A DNA stretch of 64,000 nt from Vibrio chagasii (GCA_041879415.1 CP090852.1:248001-312000), one strand, 5' to 3'. Numbered from the stretch's first letter, positions 51,611 through 61,636 are shown. The notes: generated by a model from the letters alone, not told the origin. A program made the numbers and translations.

Positions 51611-54037
51611 TTATTGTTCCAATACCGCTCCATTAACTGAGCCTGCTGATAAAACATTGTCTACCAAGAAATCTGTAGCTTGTGTCTGCATGCTAATGTG
51701 ATGGTTTAAATCTAGTGGCATAGGCGTAGTGTCATCTTGAGGAGCGACAAATGTACTGTGCGATGCCACATCACTAAACTTAACAAAGTCTTTAGTGCCG
51801 TTTGGGGTTGTGCTATTTCCATCTACTACTTCTAAGCTAAGTTTTGTAGCAAGTGGTGTAGTACCAGCGAACGGTGCATCCACAACAGTATTTGGCACAG
51901 TTTGATCGTCTTGTACTTGTCCCATATAAATAGGCATCTGAGTTGAAGCTGCTAGCAAGTAATCAGCATTAGTAAACGGGTCTACAGTATCTAACACGGT
52001 TTGTGCCGCATAAGCGAACTGTTGGAATGCTGCGGTCATTGTTGCTTTTTGTGCCGCAGTTGCATTACTTTCAAACGTGTTATAACAAACTTGATCTGTT
52101 AAACCCGTACAGTTAGCACTAGCGAAACTTGCGTATTCAGTAGAAGCGCCTAGTGCTACGTTATGCTTAACTTGCGGGCCAAAGAACGGTGAACCCAATA
52201 AAAGGTTAGATATTTGTCCACCAGAGTTTTCAATAGCTGCAGCACTGAAGCTATATAAAGCATCTGCAGTCGGGCTACTCAACGTACGGTTAGATGATGC
52301 AACTGCAGTTGTTCCGACAATACCACCCAATGAATGACCTAAGAATTTAACCTGTGAGCCACCAAATGCTTTCAAAGGTGAACTAGCAAGTAAACCAGCC
52401 TGCAAAGAAGCAGTTAAAGAAGCTCTTAAGCCCATTACGTCGAGTGCACTTTGACGAACGTTGTCGCGAGCTACCGGAAGGTTAGCAAGATTCAAGTAAG
52501 CCAACACATCTGCGTTTGCTGAACGGGTATCATCTAGACTGCGCGTACCATGTATTGGTAAGTCAATTGCGATAACAGCAACGCCAGCTCTCGCTAAGTT
52601 GTAAGCGAACGCATACGCATTTTCTTTAGCAGAGGTTATACCGTGTTGGTAAATAACCACATCAGTAGGATCTGCACCATTAGGTGTAAACAACAAAAAC
52701 TCTACAGACTCTAATGATTTTACCTGAGGAACTGGAGAGTATTTCGTAATAACTCTTTCGCTATCAAGTGGTGAACCATCTGCTAAAGTCAGGTTTAGGC
52801 CAACCAGTTTAAGCTGTTCTGTTTGGTCAGTCGCTAATACACTAGTATCGATACCTGCAGCAACTAATTGAGCAGCCATATTAGCTTGCTCGTTAGCATC
52901 GCTTAAAGCATTTGATACTTTAGCCAAGCTAGGCATACCTGATTCGAATGGCTGAGAATTCCATTCGCTAGTACTGGTTTCTAGATAGTAAGGTAACTGA
53001 ACAAAACCCTGAGTCACATCAACGTTGTCAGTACCACCGTATAGTCCGTTAATCGCCCCCTTTAGAGTGGCGATAGTTGTCGCGTCGCCGCCTGCAACAT
53101 ATTTATCAAAGTCTGTATCGTTTGCTAATGCTGTAGTGAAGAGTTCTGTAGAACCGAATTGCATTGTGTAAGCTGCCGTAAGATCGACAGAGTTAGGGTT
53201 TGCGCTGCCTTTCCAGACACCATTTAGGTTTGTCGCGGCCAATCCTGTTGCTGTAGCGCCTTTAGTAGCAAATAGCGTGTCTCCAACAGACTCAGTAGTA
53301 AACCACGTTGAATAAATGATGTTCTCTGTATCCAGGTTAATTGCACCTGCTGCAGTCGCGCCAGCGAAGATCTTCTCAACACCTTGAGTGACTTGTTGAG
53401 CTTGTGCAAGGCTACCTTCGGTATAAATCACGGCACTCGATTTAAGAGCAGCGTAACTTGCTGACATACCAACAGGGTCACCATTCACATCCGTAAGTTC
53501 ATTTGACAGTGCCAACACATATTCACTGGATGCATCAAGTGAATCTTTAAACACGATCGTGAATGTGTCGGTTGTAGCACTAGATAGAACATTGAATTCA
53601 TTACCTAGCGTCAATACTTTTGTAACACTTGGCGTGGTCTCAGATGTAAGTGAACCACTAAGTTTTAAAAGATAAACGCCACCAGTCGCGGCACCATCCG
53701 CTAATCCAGCACCTTCAAAATCCATGATGATCGGCATAGAGGTCGACCAACCATCCATGGTATTCATCGCGGCAATAGGGTTAGTCAATGAGTCATCACC
53801 ACCAGTCGGTAGGCCGAGTGTGCCGTCTGTCGTATCCATCAACGCAAAGCTTGGAAGAGGTACTGCGATGTCTGCACCTGTTAGCTGAAACTTGATACTC
53901 GTTGCTTGTGCAAGTGAATCTTGGATGTATTGCTCATACTGAATTGCTGTTGAAGCACCAGAGCTTGATGTGTCGTCACCACAACCAGCAAGAAACATTG
54001 CTGAAGCAAGCAGCGAAACATTAAATAACTTTTTCAT
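51611..54037 (-). CDS. volA: Surface lipoprotein lysophospholipase VolA
   Basis: 808-aa lipoprotein resembling V. cholerae VolA, a surface-exposed lysophospholipase. The signal ends in lipobox LAGC (Cys19). The long N-terminal portion has Gly/Ser/Thr-rich repeats, with an Ig-like/lipase body. The lipase nucleophile elbow is GHSLGG with Ser569. The catalytic Asp and His are further on, including the HSTFVAPQD region. It begins 15 bases after fadL on the same strand, and V. cholerae shows the same pair. There, VolA releases fatty acid from lysophosphatidylcholine and FadL takes it up. Confidence 0.9.
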   Translation of the reverse strand: MKKLFNVSLLASAMFLAGCGDDTSSSGASTAIQYEQYIQDSLAQATSIKFQLTGADIAVPLPSFALMDTTDGTLGLPTGGDDSLTNPIAAMNTMDGWSTSMPIIMDFEGAGLADGAATGGVYLLKLSGSLTSETTPSVTKVLTLGNEFNVLSSATTDTFTIVFKDSLDASSEYVLALSNELTDVNGDPVGMSASYAALKSSAVIYTEGSLAQAQQVTQGVEKIFAGATAAGAINLDTENIIYSTWFTTESVGDTLFATKGATATGLAATNLNGVWKGSANPNSVDLTAAYTMQFGSTELFTTALANDTDFDKYVAGGDATTIATLKGAINGLYGGTDNVDVTQGFVQLPYYLETSTSEWNSQPFESGMPSLAKVSNALSDANEQANMAAQLVAAGIDTSVLATDQTEQLKLVGLNLTLADGSPLDSERVITKYSPVPQVKSLESVEFLLFTPNGADPTDVVIYQHGITSAKENAYAFAYNLARAGVAVIAIDLPIHGTRSLDDTRSANADVLAYLNLANLPVARDNVRQSALDVMGLRASLTASLQAGLLASSPLKAFGGSQVKFLGHSLGGIVGTTAVASSNRTLSSPTADALYSFSAAAIENSGGQISNLLLGSPFFGPQVKHNVALGASTEYASFASANCTGLTDQVCYNTFESNATAAQKATMTAAFQQFAYAAQTVLDTVDPFTNADYLLAASTQMPIYMGQVQDDQTVPNTVVDAPFAGTTPLATKLSLEVVDGNSTTPNGTKDFVKFSDVASHSTFVAPQDDTTPMPLDLNHHISMQTQATDFLVDNVLSAGSVNGAVLEQ

Positions 54038-54052
54038 GTTTTGTAATTCCGT

Positions 54053-55312
54053 TTAGTTGAAGGTGTAGTTCATTTGAATCGCTGATAGATACGCAACCGC
54101 ATCGCCAGAGAACTCTAGCTCTTGGCCTAGCTCGTTAGTTTCTTTGAAATCACCATCTTTACTTTGTACAAGGGCAAAACCAGCATCGAAGGAAAGGTTA
54201 GGGCTGTACTGGTAAGTTAAACCTGCGCTGTACCAAAAACGATCACTATCAGGGATACTTAACGTCGCTTCACCCGCTTGTTCGTCGTATGCAAGACCAG
54301 CTCGCAGAGTCCACGCTTGGTTCAGTTGATAAGTCGCACCTAATGAGTAACGGTTGTTATCGTCGTAATGTTCAGTCTTTTTGAAACATTCACCATTTAC
54401 ACAATCTGGACTGGTCGCTTTAAGTTCTTTGAAGCTACTCCAACCCGTTTGCTGCCAACCATAGTGAATTGCCCACTGGTCAGTCAGTTGGTGAAAAGCG
54501 GAGATTTCTATAATCGAAGGTAATGTGATCTTAAGGCGACCTGTTGTAGATGTAGCACTGCCTTGTACGATGCTTCCGGTGTAATCGTTAAAGTCACCAT
54601 CATCAAAATCTAGGTCGACTTCAGAACGATAGGCGATAGCGAAACGATTGTTTTCGTTTAGCTCATATAGCGCACCAACGTTCCAACCGAATGCAAAAGT
54701 TTCACCCGTCATGCTAATCAATTTGGTAGAAGCAGGATCACCGGTAATGTTAGAAATTGAACCTTGGTGACGGTTCAGTTCTGCCTCAGCGTAAACAAAG
54801 TTCACGCCAGCACCAACGCTGAATTGTTGGTTAATTCGATATGCTACGTTTGGGTTGATGTTAACCGAGATCAGAGAAGTATCACCGGCGAGATCGCCAG
54901 CATAGATATCGTCTGGGTAGTCAGTCGCTACACCATAGTTTGAGAACATACCGATACCCCAAGCCCACTTTTCGTTGATTGGGCTGATGTAATAAGCGGC
55001 CGGAACGACTTGCAAAGGTGCAACGTCATTGGACTTCTGGCTTTGGCCGCCAGAACCCGGAACATTGTTCTGTGTAATATCTACTTCTGGATCAACGATA
55101 GAAACCGCGCCTGAAAATTGGGCTGTATCAAATAGGGTCATTGCGGCGGGGTTTCTTGCTAGTACACTCGCGTTGTCAGCTACTGCACCTTCACCTGAGA
55201 ACGAGCGACCAAGACCTGAAGCAGAATGCTCAGCAACTTGGAAGCCAGCGGCAAGTGAATTACATGCAAATAGCACTGACAGTGAAACGAGAGAGCGTTG
55301 TATTGTTTTCAT
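54053..55312 (-). CDS. fadL: Long-chain fatty acid outer-membrane transporter FadL
   Basis: Outer-membrane beta-barrel for long-chain fatty acid uptake, 419 aa. The start is the ATG at 55312 (MKTIQRSL), preceded by AGGAGGG, giving a signal peptide ending at AAG. The mature N-terminus GFQVAEHSASGLGRSFSGEGAVADNAS is the FadL plug signature. The end is a C-terminal aromatic (MNYTFN). Directly upstream of volA. The 268-base upstream region is divergent to the M50 gene and contains a FadR-like dyad at 55521-55537. Confidence 0.95.
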   Translation of the reverse strand: MKTIQRSLVSLSVLFACNSLAAGFQVAEHSASGLGRSFSGEGAVADNASVLARNPAAMTLFDTAQFSGAVSIVDPEVDITQNNVPGSGGQSQKSNDVAPLQVVPAAYYISPINEKWAWGIGMFSNYGVATDYPDDIYAGDLAGDTSLISVNINPNVAYRINQQFSVGAGVNFVYAEAELNRHQGSISNITGDPASTKLISMTGETFAFGWNVGALYELNENNRFAIAYRSEVDLDFDDGDFNDYTGSIVQGSATSTTGRLKITLPSIIEISAFHQLTDQWAIHYGWQQTGWSSFKELKATSPDCVNGECFKKTEHYDDNNRYSLGATYQLNQAWTLRAGLAYDEQAGEATLSIPDSDRFWYSAGLTYQYSPNLSFDAGFALVQSKDGDFKETNELGQELEFSGDAVAYLSAIQMNYTFN

Positions 55313-55670
55313 CCTTGACCCTCCTAGGGCATCAAATTTCATTATTCTTGTTTGAAAACACACTGAGCATTTTTGGTGTTGAAGCTCTAATGTAAACAGC
55401 ATGTTAAATTCATGTTTTATATAAAGTCAAAGAAAGAGTTGTTATTTTGTGAACTTATATTTTTGAGGGGCGGCACTTTAACATCAATATTATAAATACA
55501 ATCAATGATTTATTTGTGGTTGGAGGTGTGACCAGAACGTTTATGCACCATTGCGGTATAAATAGTGTTCAATAGCCCAATATGTAACGATTTTGTTTCT
55601 GTTTACCGCCATTCGCTAAATCGGCATAATATCGGCTCATTTTGATGGTCATTTAATTGGAATTTATAGT
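55313..55670. promoter_or_regulatory. Divergent region of fadL and M50 protease genes
   Basis: 358 bases. A dyad TGGAGGTGTGACCAGAA (55521-55537), read in reverse, matches the FadR consensus at about 10 of 16 positions. The remainder is AT-rich and no other site stands out. Confidence 0.4.
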
Positions 55671-56753
55671 TTGGAATTACTCGCGATAGAGTTTCTTGGA
55701 AAACCGCTTCGTTTAGAAGGATCGATGGCAGGGTGGCAGCAGCTATTTTGGGACAACACATTAGTGTCTCAATTAGATGCGACTTCGGAAGATGGTGATG
55801 TGCGAACACACACATTTATGCTTCGGTCTGGCGAAGAAACGTTGCAGTGTCACGTCGAATCTACGGTTCAGTGGCAACCTTTTGAGATGGCTTATAAGGC
55901 GCTGGTTAACGGACAAGTCATCACCGAAGGAAGCCGTAATACTAAAGACATCGAACAGCAAACTCCGGTTGTCGCGCCTAAACCTGAAAAGCGTTTTAGC
56001 CTAATTGGGTTAGTATCGCTGGGAATGAAAGCGCTTAAGAGTGCTAAGTTGATTAAAGTGGTGCTTGCATCTGCAAGTTTAGCGGCATATACGTGGCTAT
56101 TTTCTATCCAGTTCGCTCTCGCTTTGATCGCTTGCTTGATGTTCCATGAATATGGTCATATTAGAGCCATGAAATACTTCGGCATGAAAACTAAAGGTAT
56201 TTATCTTATCCCGTTCCTTGGAGGTTTAGCTCTCTCTGATGAAAAGATTAATACACGATGGCAAGATGTCGTTATCTCAATCATGGGGCCTCTATTTGGA
56301 CTGATATTATCGCTTGTGTTTACCGTTTTGTATTGGTTGACAGGCGAGATGTTCTTTGCAGGCCTTGCGGTATTTAATGCCTTACTAAACTTATTCAACT
56401 TACTACCAATTCTCCCTCTCGATGGTGGTCATGTTCTAAAAAGTATCAGCTTTTCAATGAACAGCGTGCTCGGTATTGTTCTGTGTGTCGCAGCAGCGGT
56501 TGCTGGAGTTGTGCTTAGTTACCAGTTAAATCTAACTCTGTTTGGTTTCTTATTGATTATGGGCAGTGTTGAAATCCTGTTTGAATGGAGAGGACGCCAC
56601 TATAGCCATTTATTACCACTAGATAGATATGGCCAAGTAGTTTCTTTCCTTTGGTATGTAGGTCTAGTATCTAGTTTGATCGGGGTTATTTGGTATTTCG
56701 CTTCTACGGGCGACCAGCTATTAAGCCTGCCGTTACAGATCCTTGGTACTTAA
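55671..56753 (+). CDS. Site-2-protease-type M50 membrane metalloprotease
   Basis: 360-aa intramembrane zinc protease. The metal ligands are HEYGH at 159-163 and the second motif LPLDGGHV near 263. About five to six TM helices follow a soluble N-terminal domain (about 1-125) of unknown fold. The start is TTG at 55671; no upstream ATG fits. Substrate unknown. It lies divergent from fadL and convergent with the M48 gene, with a shared terminator. Confidence 0.85.
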   Translation: MELLAIEFLGKPLRLEGSMAGWQQLFWDNTLVSQLDATSEDGDVRTHTFMLRSGEETLQCHVESTVQWQPFEMAYKALVNGQVITEGSRNTKDIEQQTPVVAPKPEKRFSLIGLVSLGMKALKSAKLIKVVLASASLAAYTWLFSIQFALALIACLMFHEYGHIRAMKYFGMKTKGIYLIPFLGGLALSDEKINTRWQDVVISIMGPLFGLILSLVFTVLYWLTGEMFFAGLAVFNALLNLFNLLPILPLDGGHVLKSISFSMNSVLGIVLCVAAAVAGVVLSYQLNLTLFGFLLIMGSVEILFEWRGRHYSHLLPLDRYGQVVSFLWYVGLVSSLIGVIWYFASTGDQLLSLPLQILGT

Positions 56754-56800
56754 TACGCTCGCTATAGAGTAAAGGTAAGTAAGAAAATCTAGCTAAACTA

Positions 56801-56832
56801 AAAACGCCCTAACCAATTGGATAGGGCGTTTT
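56801..56832. terminator. Bidirectional terminator between M50 and M48 genes
   Basis: AAAACGCCCTA (56801-56811) pairs with TAGGGCGTTTT (56822-56832), with an inner CCAATTGG palindrome. A-run on one side, T-run on the other. Confidence 0.92.
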
Positions 56833-56883
56833 CTTATCATGTGTTAGTCGAGCTCTGCTATAAAGGTTCTCTTCGCATTGAGA

Positions 56884-57672
56884 CTAGGCTTTGCAGTTTG
56901 GCCTTGCGACGTTTGATTTTGGCAATGTCGAGATCTTGGTTTGTAGATCTTTGATTCGAGTACTGTGAGAAGGGTGTGTCGATAGTAATTCTGGTGGTTG
57001 GCTTCCGCCAGATGCCTTCGCCATGTTTTGCCATAAGTCGACACTCTGCCTTGGGTCGAAACCTGCTTGTGCCATGTACTCTAAACCAACGATGTCGGCC
57101 TCAGATTCTTGTGTACGACCATAAGGTAGAATCACGCCATACTGGACACCTAAACCTAACGCAGCCATGGTTACGCCTTGATATTGCTTGTATTCAGATG
57201 AACCCAAAGCAACACTCGTAATCGATAAACCTGTATTGGCGATCTGCGATTGGGACAAACGTTCGTTACTGTGATCAGCTAAAACGTGTGCGACTTCGTG
57301 CCCTATAACCGTCGCTAATTGATCTTGATTTACAGCTACGTTAAGCAGCCCAGTATACACACCGATTTTACCACCAGGTAAGGCAAACGCGTTTACTTGG
57401 TCACTATCAAAAACAACCACTTCCCATTCGCTGAAACCTTGTTTAGGAATATGTTGAGTAATGCTATTCGCTACACATTGTACATAAGCGTTGGTCTTTG
57501 CATTTTTACTGATAGGTTGCTCTTTCTTCATCTGTTCGAAAGATTGCGCACCAAGCTGAGACATATCTTTGTCTGAAAAGAGCAGCAATTGATTTCTTCC
57601 CGTTGGGGAAGCGCTGCACGCGGTTAAGCCTGCGAGTGTGAGAAGCGAGGCAAACTTCATCCATGACGTCAT
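56884..57672 (-). CDS. M48 zinc metalloprotease lipoprotein (LoiP-like)
   Basis: 262-aa envelope metalloprotease. The start is the ATG at 57672 (GAGGAT ahead), giving a lipobox LTAC near residue 18. The zinc motif is HEVAH at 125-129, and the third ligand is Glu in ESEADIVGLEYM near 183. It matches the M48B/YggG-LoiP class of periplasmic or outer-membrane quality-control proteases. Longer frames to 57705 have no signal logic. Confidence 0.9.
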   Translation of the reverse strand: MTSWMKFASLLTLAGLTACSASPTGRNQLLLFSDKDMSQLGAQSFEQMKKEQPISKNAKTNAYVQCVANSITQHIPKQGFSEWEVVVFDSDQVNAFALPGGKIGVYTGLLNVAVNQDQLATVIGHEVAHVLADHSNERLSQSQIANTGLSITSVALGSSEYKQYQGVTMAALGLGVQYGVILPYGRTQESEADIVGLEYMAQAGFDPRQSVDLWQNMAKASGGSQPPELLSTHPSHSTRIKDLQTKISTLPKSNVARPNCKA

Positions 57673-57827
57673 ACAATATCCTCTGTGTATTCGGTTTTTA
57701 TGCATGTTAACATCAACTTGCGTAATGGCTAATAGCTATAAGATAACTTATTAGATGTAAGACACTAACAGACACTATTAGCGAAATCTGCTCAAGCGAT
57801 AACGATATCAATAATTAAGGACCCTGC

Positions 57828-58253
57828 ATGACTATTTGGAAAAAGCCTGTTGACCTAGATACCTTCAACGCAACCTCAAAGAATACCTTAATTGAGCACC
57901 TCAACATTGTTTATACCGAGGTAAACGACAATTCATTAGTGGCGACGATGCCAGTTTGTCACTTCACTCACCAACCACTTGGTATGCTTCATGGTGGCGC
58001 TTCCGTTGTGCTTGCAGAAACGTTAGGCTCATTAGCAGCAAATTTCTGCGTGCCAGAAGGCTACTACTGTGTCGGACTCGATATCAACGCGAATCATGTA
58101 AGGTCGATGCGTGAAGGGCATGTAATCGGTACCGCTGAGCCTATTCACCTTGGTGTATCGACACAAGTATGGCAGATAAACATCACTGACGAGCGTCAAC
58201 GCTTAGTTTGCACAAGTCGTCTCACCATTGCAGTAAAAAAGCACAAGCGATAA
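57828..58253 (+). CDS. menI: Hotdog-fold thioesterase (MenI/YdiI-like)
   Basis: 141-aa acyl-CoA thioesterase, close to E. coli YdiI (MenI, 1,4-dihydroxy-2-naphthoyl-CoA hydrolase). The catalytic segment is HQPLGMLHGGASVVLAETLGS, and GLDINANHVRS follows. Substrate is by similarity; hotdog enzymes vary. No men genes are nearby, and the gene stands alone. Confidence 0.8.
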   Translation: MTIWKKPVDLDTFNATSKNTLIEHLNIVYTEVNDNSLVATMPVCHFTHQPLGMLHGGASVVLAETLGSLAANFCVPEGYYCVGLDINANHVRSMREGHVIGTAEPIHLGVSTQVWQINITDERQRLVCTSRLTIAVKKHKR

Positions 58254-58329
58254 ATCACTAAACTGTTAGACCCATTGTGACTAACGGTTTTAACTCCATT
58301 ACCCACCATAATCCTAGTTTGAGAAATCC

Positions 58330-58563
58330 ATGGTCATAACCTTTAAAAGTGGAAAAGTCATTGCAACAGCACATGAGCTTGTTGTGCGTTTAGATGGTCA
58401 ACATAGAGTCACGCTACAAGCACAGGTTGATGCCGTTCAGCTGATCGGAAAAGGGGCAAATGTCATCTCCGCAAACGGCTCTGAATGTAAGTGGTCAATT
58501 AAACTCGACGACGAGCAACAACTACGCGACATTGCCAATGAAATTGGCTGTGATGTCATGTAG
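58330..58563 (+). CDS. Small conserved hypothetical protein, DUF3389-like
   Basis: 77-aa protein, probably beta-rich with a short helical end (EQQLRDIANEIGCDV). No signal or metal motifs. The size and strand pattern suggest the Vibrio-typical DUF3389 group, but I recall that family only roughly. It lies 76 bases after the thioesterase gene and may share its transcript. Confidence 0.6.
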   Translation: MVITFKSGKVIATAHELVVRLDGQHRVTLQAQVDAVQLIGKGANVISANGSECKWSIKLDDEQQLRDIANEIGCDVM

Positions 58564-58725
58564 CTCTATAGCGTCTAAGCACTTTTGGTACTTGTCGCCT
58601 GTCTATATCTGAGTAAGGCTGCCTAAATTCGATAATTCTGTGTAAAAACATTATCAGTTAGATTGATTTTCGATAATAAAATGAGGAAACTGAATTCAAT
58701 ATCCCTTGATTAAGTTTTCCTCTTT

Positions 58726-60417
58726 ATGAGTAGCCCAAGACTTCGCGTTCAATTCGAAACCCTATTTGAATACTTCGATGGTAAAGACTCTGATGTTCAG
58801 CTTGATGACATAACAGATGTACTCTGTTGTACCCGTCGAAATGCTAGAATGGTTCTCAACAAACTCGAAGAAGAGGGCTGGGTAGAGTGGCTACCTGCAG
58901 CTGGTCGAGGTAAGTTATCCCAACTCATTTTTAAGCAGAACCGTTGTGACGTTAGCGAAAACTTGGCAAGGCGCTACTTAGAAGAAGGTAAGATTGGACA
59001 GGCATTGTCTGTTCTTGATCAAAATGCCGCGAAGCTAACCCAAGTCATCCAAAACTACTTGGGCGTTCAGTACCAAGAGGGTGAACAGGTTATCCGTTTG
59101 CCTTACTATCGTCCGCTCTCCATGCTTAACCCAACCAAGTCGATGCGTCGTTCAGAGCAACACATCGCCTGCCAAGTATTCAGTGGTTTAACTCGCTTGG
59201 ATGAGAATGACCAGTTACAGCCTGACCTTGCGCATTCTTGGCAAAAAATCAGTGATCATCAATGGCGGTTTTTCTTAAGGCCAGGGGTTCGCTTTCATAA
59301 CGGCGAACCACTTATGACAAATCATGTTGTTGATACGCTGCTAGCACTAGAACCACTCAACATGTTCTCCCATATTAAAGACGTATCATCTCCGGCCAAT
59401 TGCGTGGTTGATGTCTTTCTGACGCGCCCAGATAAATACTTCCCACTTGCGCTCACAGAATCTGTTGCAAAAGTAACGTTACCGATGATTTTACGAGGGG
59501 AGGACTATGATATTCGTCCAATTGGTACTGGACCGTATCGCATTGAGAAGAATGACGAAAAACAACTCGTGTTAACCGCTTTCAACGGCTACTTTGGGTT
59601 TAGACCCTTGATCGACCGAGTGGAAGTTTGGGTTGTAGACGAAGCCTATTCATCCATGGTTTATCCGAGCCTTTCCAAGCCAGTTATGGCTGATCGTGGT
59701 GATAGTGATGAGGTAGAGCTTGACCCGGGATGTACCTATCTACTGCTCAATAGAAAGAAAGGTATCGCAAAGGACCCTGCGTGGGCAGCGTTTTTGTCTA
59801 ACGCTCTAAATGCTGCCGACCTGTTTGTGCATATCCCCAAAGAGACAGTCATTGATTTGGGCGTATTGCATGCTTACGGCATCAAACCAGGTTGGTACGA
59901 TATCAAGTTAAAAGTCCCAGTATGTCCACCAGCCGATACTAAGCCTTCGATTAAATTAGCATATCAATGCCAACACCCTATGTTTCCTACGCTTGCCAAG
60001 GCCATTGTTACGGTACTCAAGCAATATAACGTCGATGTGGAGCTTTTCGGTTACGAAACCGATCCCCCTCACGCGGATGACGTGGATATTTGGATTAACC
60101 CTATGGGAATTGCCAACAACAGGGACGATGCGTTGGCATGCTGGCTTATGGATTACAGTTTTCTTGATGAATCGAGCCCGGCAGAAGACTTTGATCAATG
60201 GTGTCATATGATTGATCGTTGGCGCTCAGGTGAATTTGAACAATTTCCGGCAAGGCAGCTTGGTAAGCAACTGGTACAAAGCAACCAATTGATACCTATG
60301 TTCCACTGTTGGTTAGGCGTAAACAAAGACCAGTGCGGTACCTTACAAAACGCGAAGTGTAATGCGCTTGGTTGGTTCGATTTTAGCCAAGTTTGGGTTA
60401 AACCTGACGTTGATTAG
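58726..60417 (+). CDS. sgrR: SgrR-family transcriptional regulator
   Basis: 563-aa regulator. The N-terminal winged HTH spans about 1-75 (DITDVLCCTRRNARMVLNKLEEEGW). Then comes a solute-binding (SBP_bac_5-like) domain (RLPYYRPLSMLNPTKSMRRSEQHIACQVFSGLTRLDEN, and so on to the end). In E. coli SgrR senses sugar-phosphate stress and activates sgrS. I see no clear sgrS-like RNA in the 162-base upstream gap. The gene is followed 42 bases later by an EamA transporter, in the place where E. coli has setA. Confidence 0.88.
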   Translation: MSSPRLRVQFETLFEYFDGKDSDVQLDDITDVLCCTRRNARMVLNKLEEEGWVEWLPAAGRGKLSQLIFKQNRCDVSENLARRYLEEGKIGQALSVLDQNAAKLTQVIQNYLGVQYQEGEQVIRLPYYRPLSMLNPTKSMRRSEQHIACQVFSGLTRLDENDQLQPDLAHSWQKISDHQWRFFLRPGVRFHNGEPLMTNHVVDTLLALEPLNMFSHIKDVSSPANCVVDVFLTRPDKYFPLALTESVAKVTLPMILRGEDYDIRPIGTGPYRIEKNDEKQLVLTAFNGYFGFRPLIDRVEVWVVDEAYSSMVYPSLSKPVMADRGDSDEVELDPGCTYLLLNRKKGIAKDPAWAAFLSNALNAADLFVHIPKETVIDLGVLHAYGIKPGWYDIKLKVPVCPPADTKPSIKLAYQCQHPMFPTLAKAIVTVLKQYNVDVELFGYETDPPHADDVDIWINPMGIANNRDDALACWLMDYSFLDESSPAEDFDQWCHMIDRWRSGEFEQFPARQLGKQLVQSNQLIPMFHCWLGVNKDQCGTLQNAKCNALGWFDFSQVWVKPDVD

Positions 60418-60459
60418 TACGTGGATAGATTCAGCAAAGGCAAAGGCAAAGGAACAATA

Positions 60460-61365
60460 ATGCAAACCGTCTTAGTGACATTAATTACGCTGGTGGCCTT
60501 TGCGGCAAATTCCGTGCTTTGTCGATGGGCATTGACGGTTCAAACCATCGATCCTTTGAGTTTTTCTGTTATACGCATTTTATCTGGCGCGTTTACTCTA
60601 TTGATTTTGCTAGGTATAGCGTCCCAGAATAGCAATAACACAACTGAATCTAGTCCTATATCGCTGTTTTCTAAGCTCAAATCTCAATTCAGTTTAGTCT
60701 CCATATTGTCATTGCTTGTTTACATGTTCGGTTTCTCTTTTGCTTACTTAGAGCTGGGAGCAGGGCTTGGCGCGTTAGTTCTGTTTGTTGCGGTGCAATT
60801 TACCATGATCGCGGCTCATCTCATCTCAGGCAATAAGATGTCCTTAATTGAGTGGGCTGGCTGTTTGCTCTCTGTTTCAGGGCTTGTTTATTTGCTAATG
60901 CCGACCAGTTCAACAATTACACCTGATTTAGTTTCAATCTCTCTAATGTCATTGGCGGGTATCGGGTGGGGTATTTATACCTTGGCTGGCAAGCGATCTT
61001 CAAATGCCCTGATGTCAACAACGGCTAACTTTGGGTTCTGTTCTTTGATTGTCTTGGTGTTCATATCACCGTGGCTCGTAGTACCAAGTTCAGCTCTTGA
61101 TATTTCGATATCTGAACAAGGGATCATTTATGCCGTATTGTCTGGCTCTGTAGCTTCAGGCGTAGGTTACAGTTTATGGTACTACGTAGTGAAGAAGCTC
61201 AATACTGTTGTGGCATCAATCGCACAGCTCTCGGTTCCGGTTATCGCGACACTCGGCGGCGTATTGTTGCTCTCGGAGCCTGTCACCATGCAATTCGTTA
61301 TTTCATCAACCATCATATTAGTCGGAATAAGCTTAGTGCTTGTAGCGCCTAAACTTAAACAATAA
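60460..61365 (+). CDS. EamA/DMT-family transporter
   Basis: 301-aa inner-membrane drug/metabolite transporter with ten TM helices in two EamA repeats. The first includes NSVLCRWALTVQTIDPLSFSVIRILSG and the second GIGWGIYTLAGKRSS. The start at 60460 is preceded by GGAACA; a GTG 13 codons upstream adds only a charged leader. It directly follows sgrR, suggesting coregulation and possibly sugar or metabolite export. Substrate unknown. Confidence 0.88.
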   Translation: MQTVLVTLITLVAFAANSVLCRWALTVQTIDPLSFSVIRILSGAFTLLILLGIASQNSNNTTESSPISLFSKLKSQFSLVSILSLLVYMFGFSFAYLELGAGLGALVLFVAVQFTMIAAHLISGNKMSLIEWAGCLLSVSGLVYLLMPTSSTITPDLVSISLMSLAGIGWGIYTLAGKRSSNALMSTTANFGFCSLIVLVFISPWLVVPSSALDISISEQGIIYAVLSGSVASGVGYSLWYYVVKKLNTVVASIAQLSVPVIATLGGVLLLSEPVTMQFVISSTIILVGISLVLVAPKLKQ

Positions 61366-61384
61366 GAATCAGCACGTTACATTT

Positions 61385-61636
61385 ATGGCGAAACCAAACA
61401 AGAAGCAACCCACGAAAACCGTTCAAATATTTTGTGCGAAATGTAAAACACAGTTATTCAAATATCGAAAAGGCGGTAAGGGTGCGCTCGTAAAATGTTT
61501 TAAGGAAAGGATTGTTGAAGACTTTACAACAGAGCCGTGCATTTGCCCTGAATGTGGAATTGAGTTTGCTCGAGATACCTTAGTACGAGGCACACCCGCA
61601 TTTAAGTTCGTGGGTGGTAAGGTCACTATGAAATAG
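61385..61636 (+). CDS. Small zinc-ribbon protein, 83 aa
   Basis: 83-aa protein with two CxxC pairs, CAKC (residues 17-20) and CPEC (54-57), suggesting one zinc ribbon with a long 33-residue insert. A third pair site CICPEC gives an extra Cys. It is basic at the N-terminus. It lies 19 bases after the EamA gene, so it may be the last gene of the sgrR-eamA unit. No known family recognised. Confidence 0.75.
   Translation: MAKPNKKQPTKTVQIFCAKCKTQLFKYRKGGKGALVKCFKERIVEDFTTEPCICPECGIEFARDTLVRGTPAFKFVGGKVTMK

Noticed and set aside
58564..58725. sgrS-like small RNA
   Set aside because: No intrinsic terminator hairpin and no clear segment complementary to a ptsG start region were seen.
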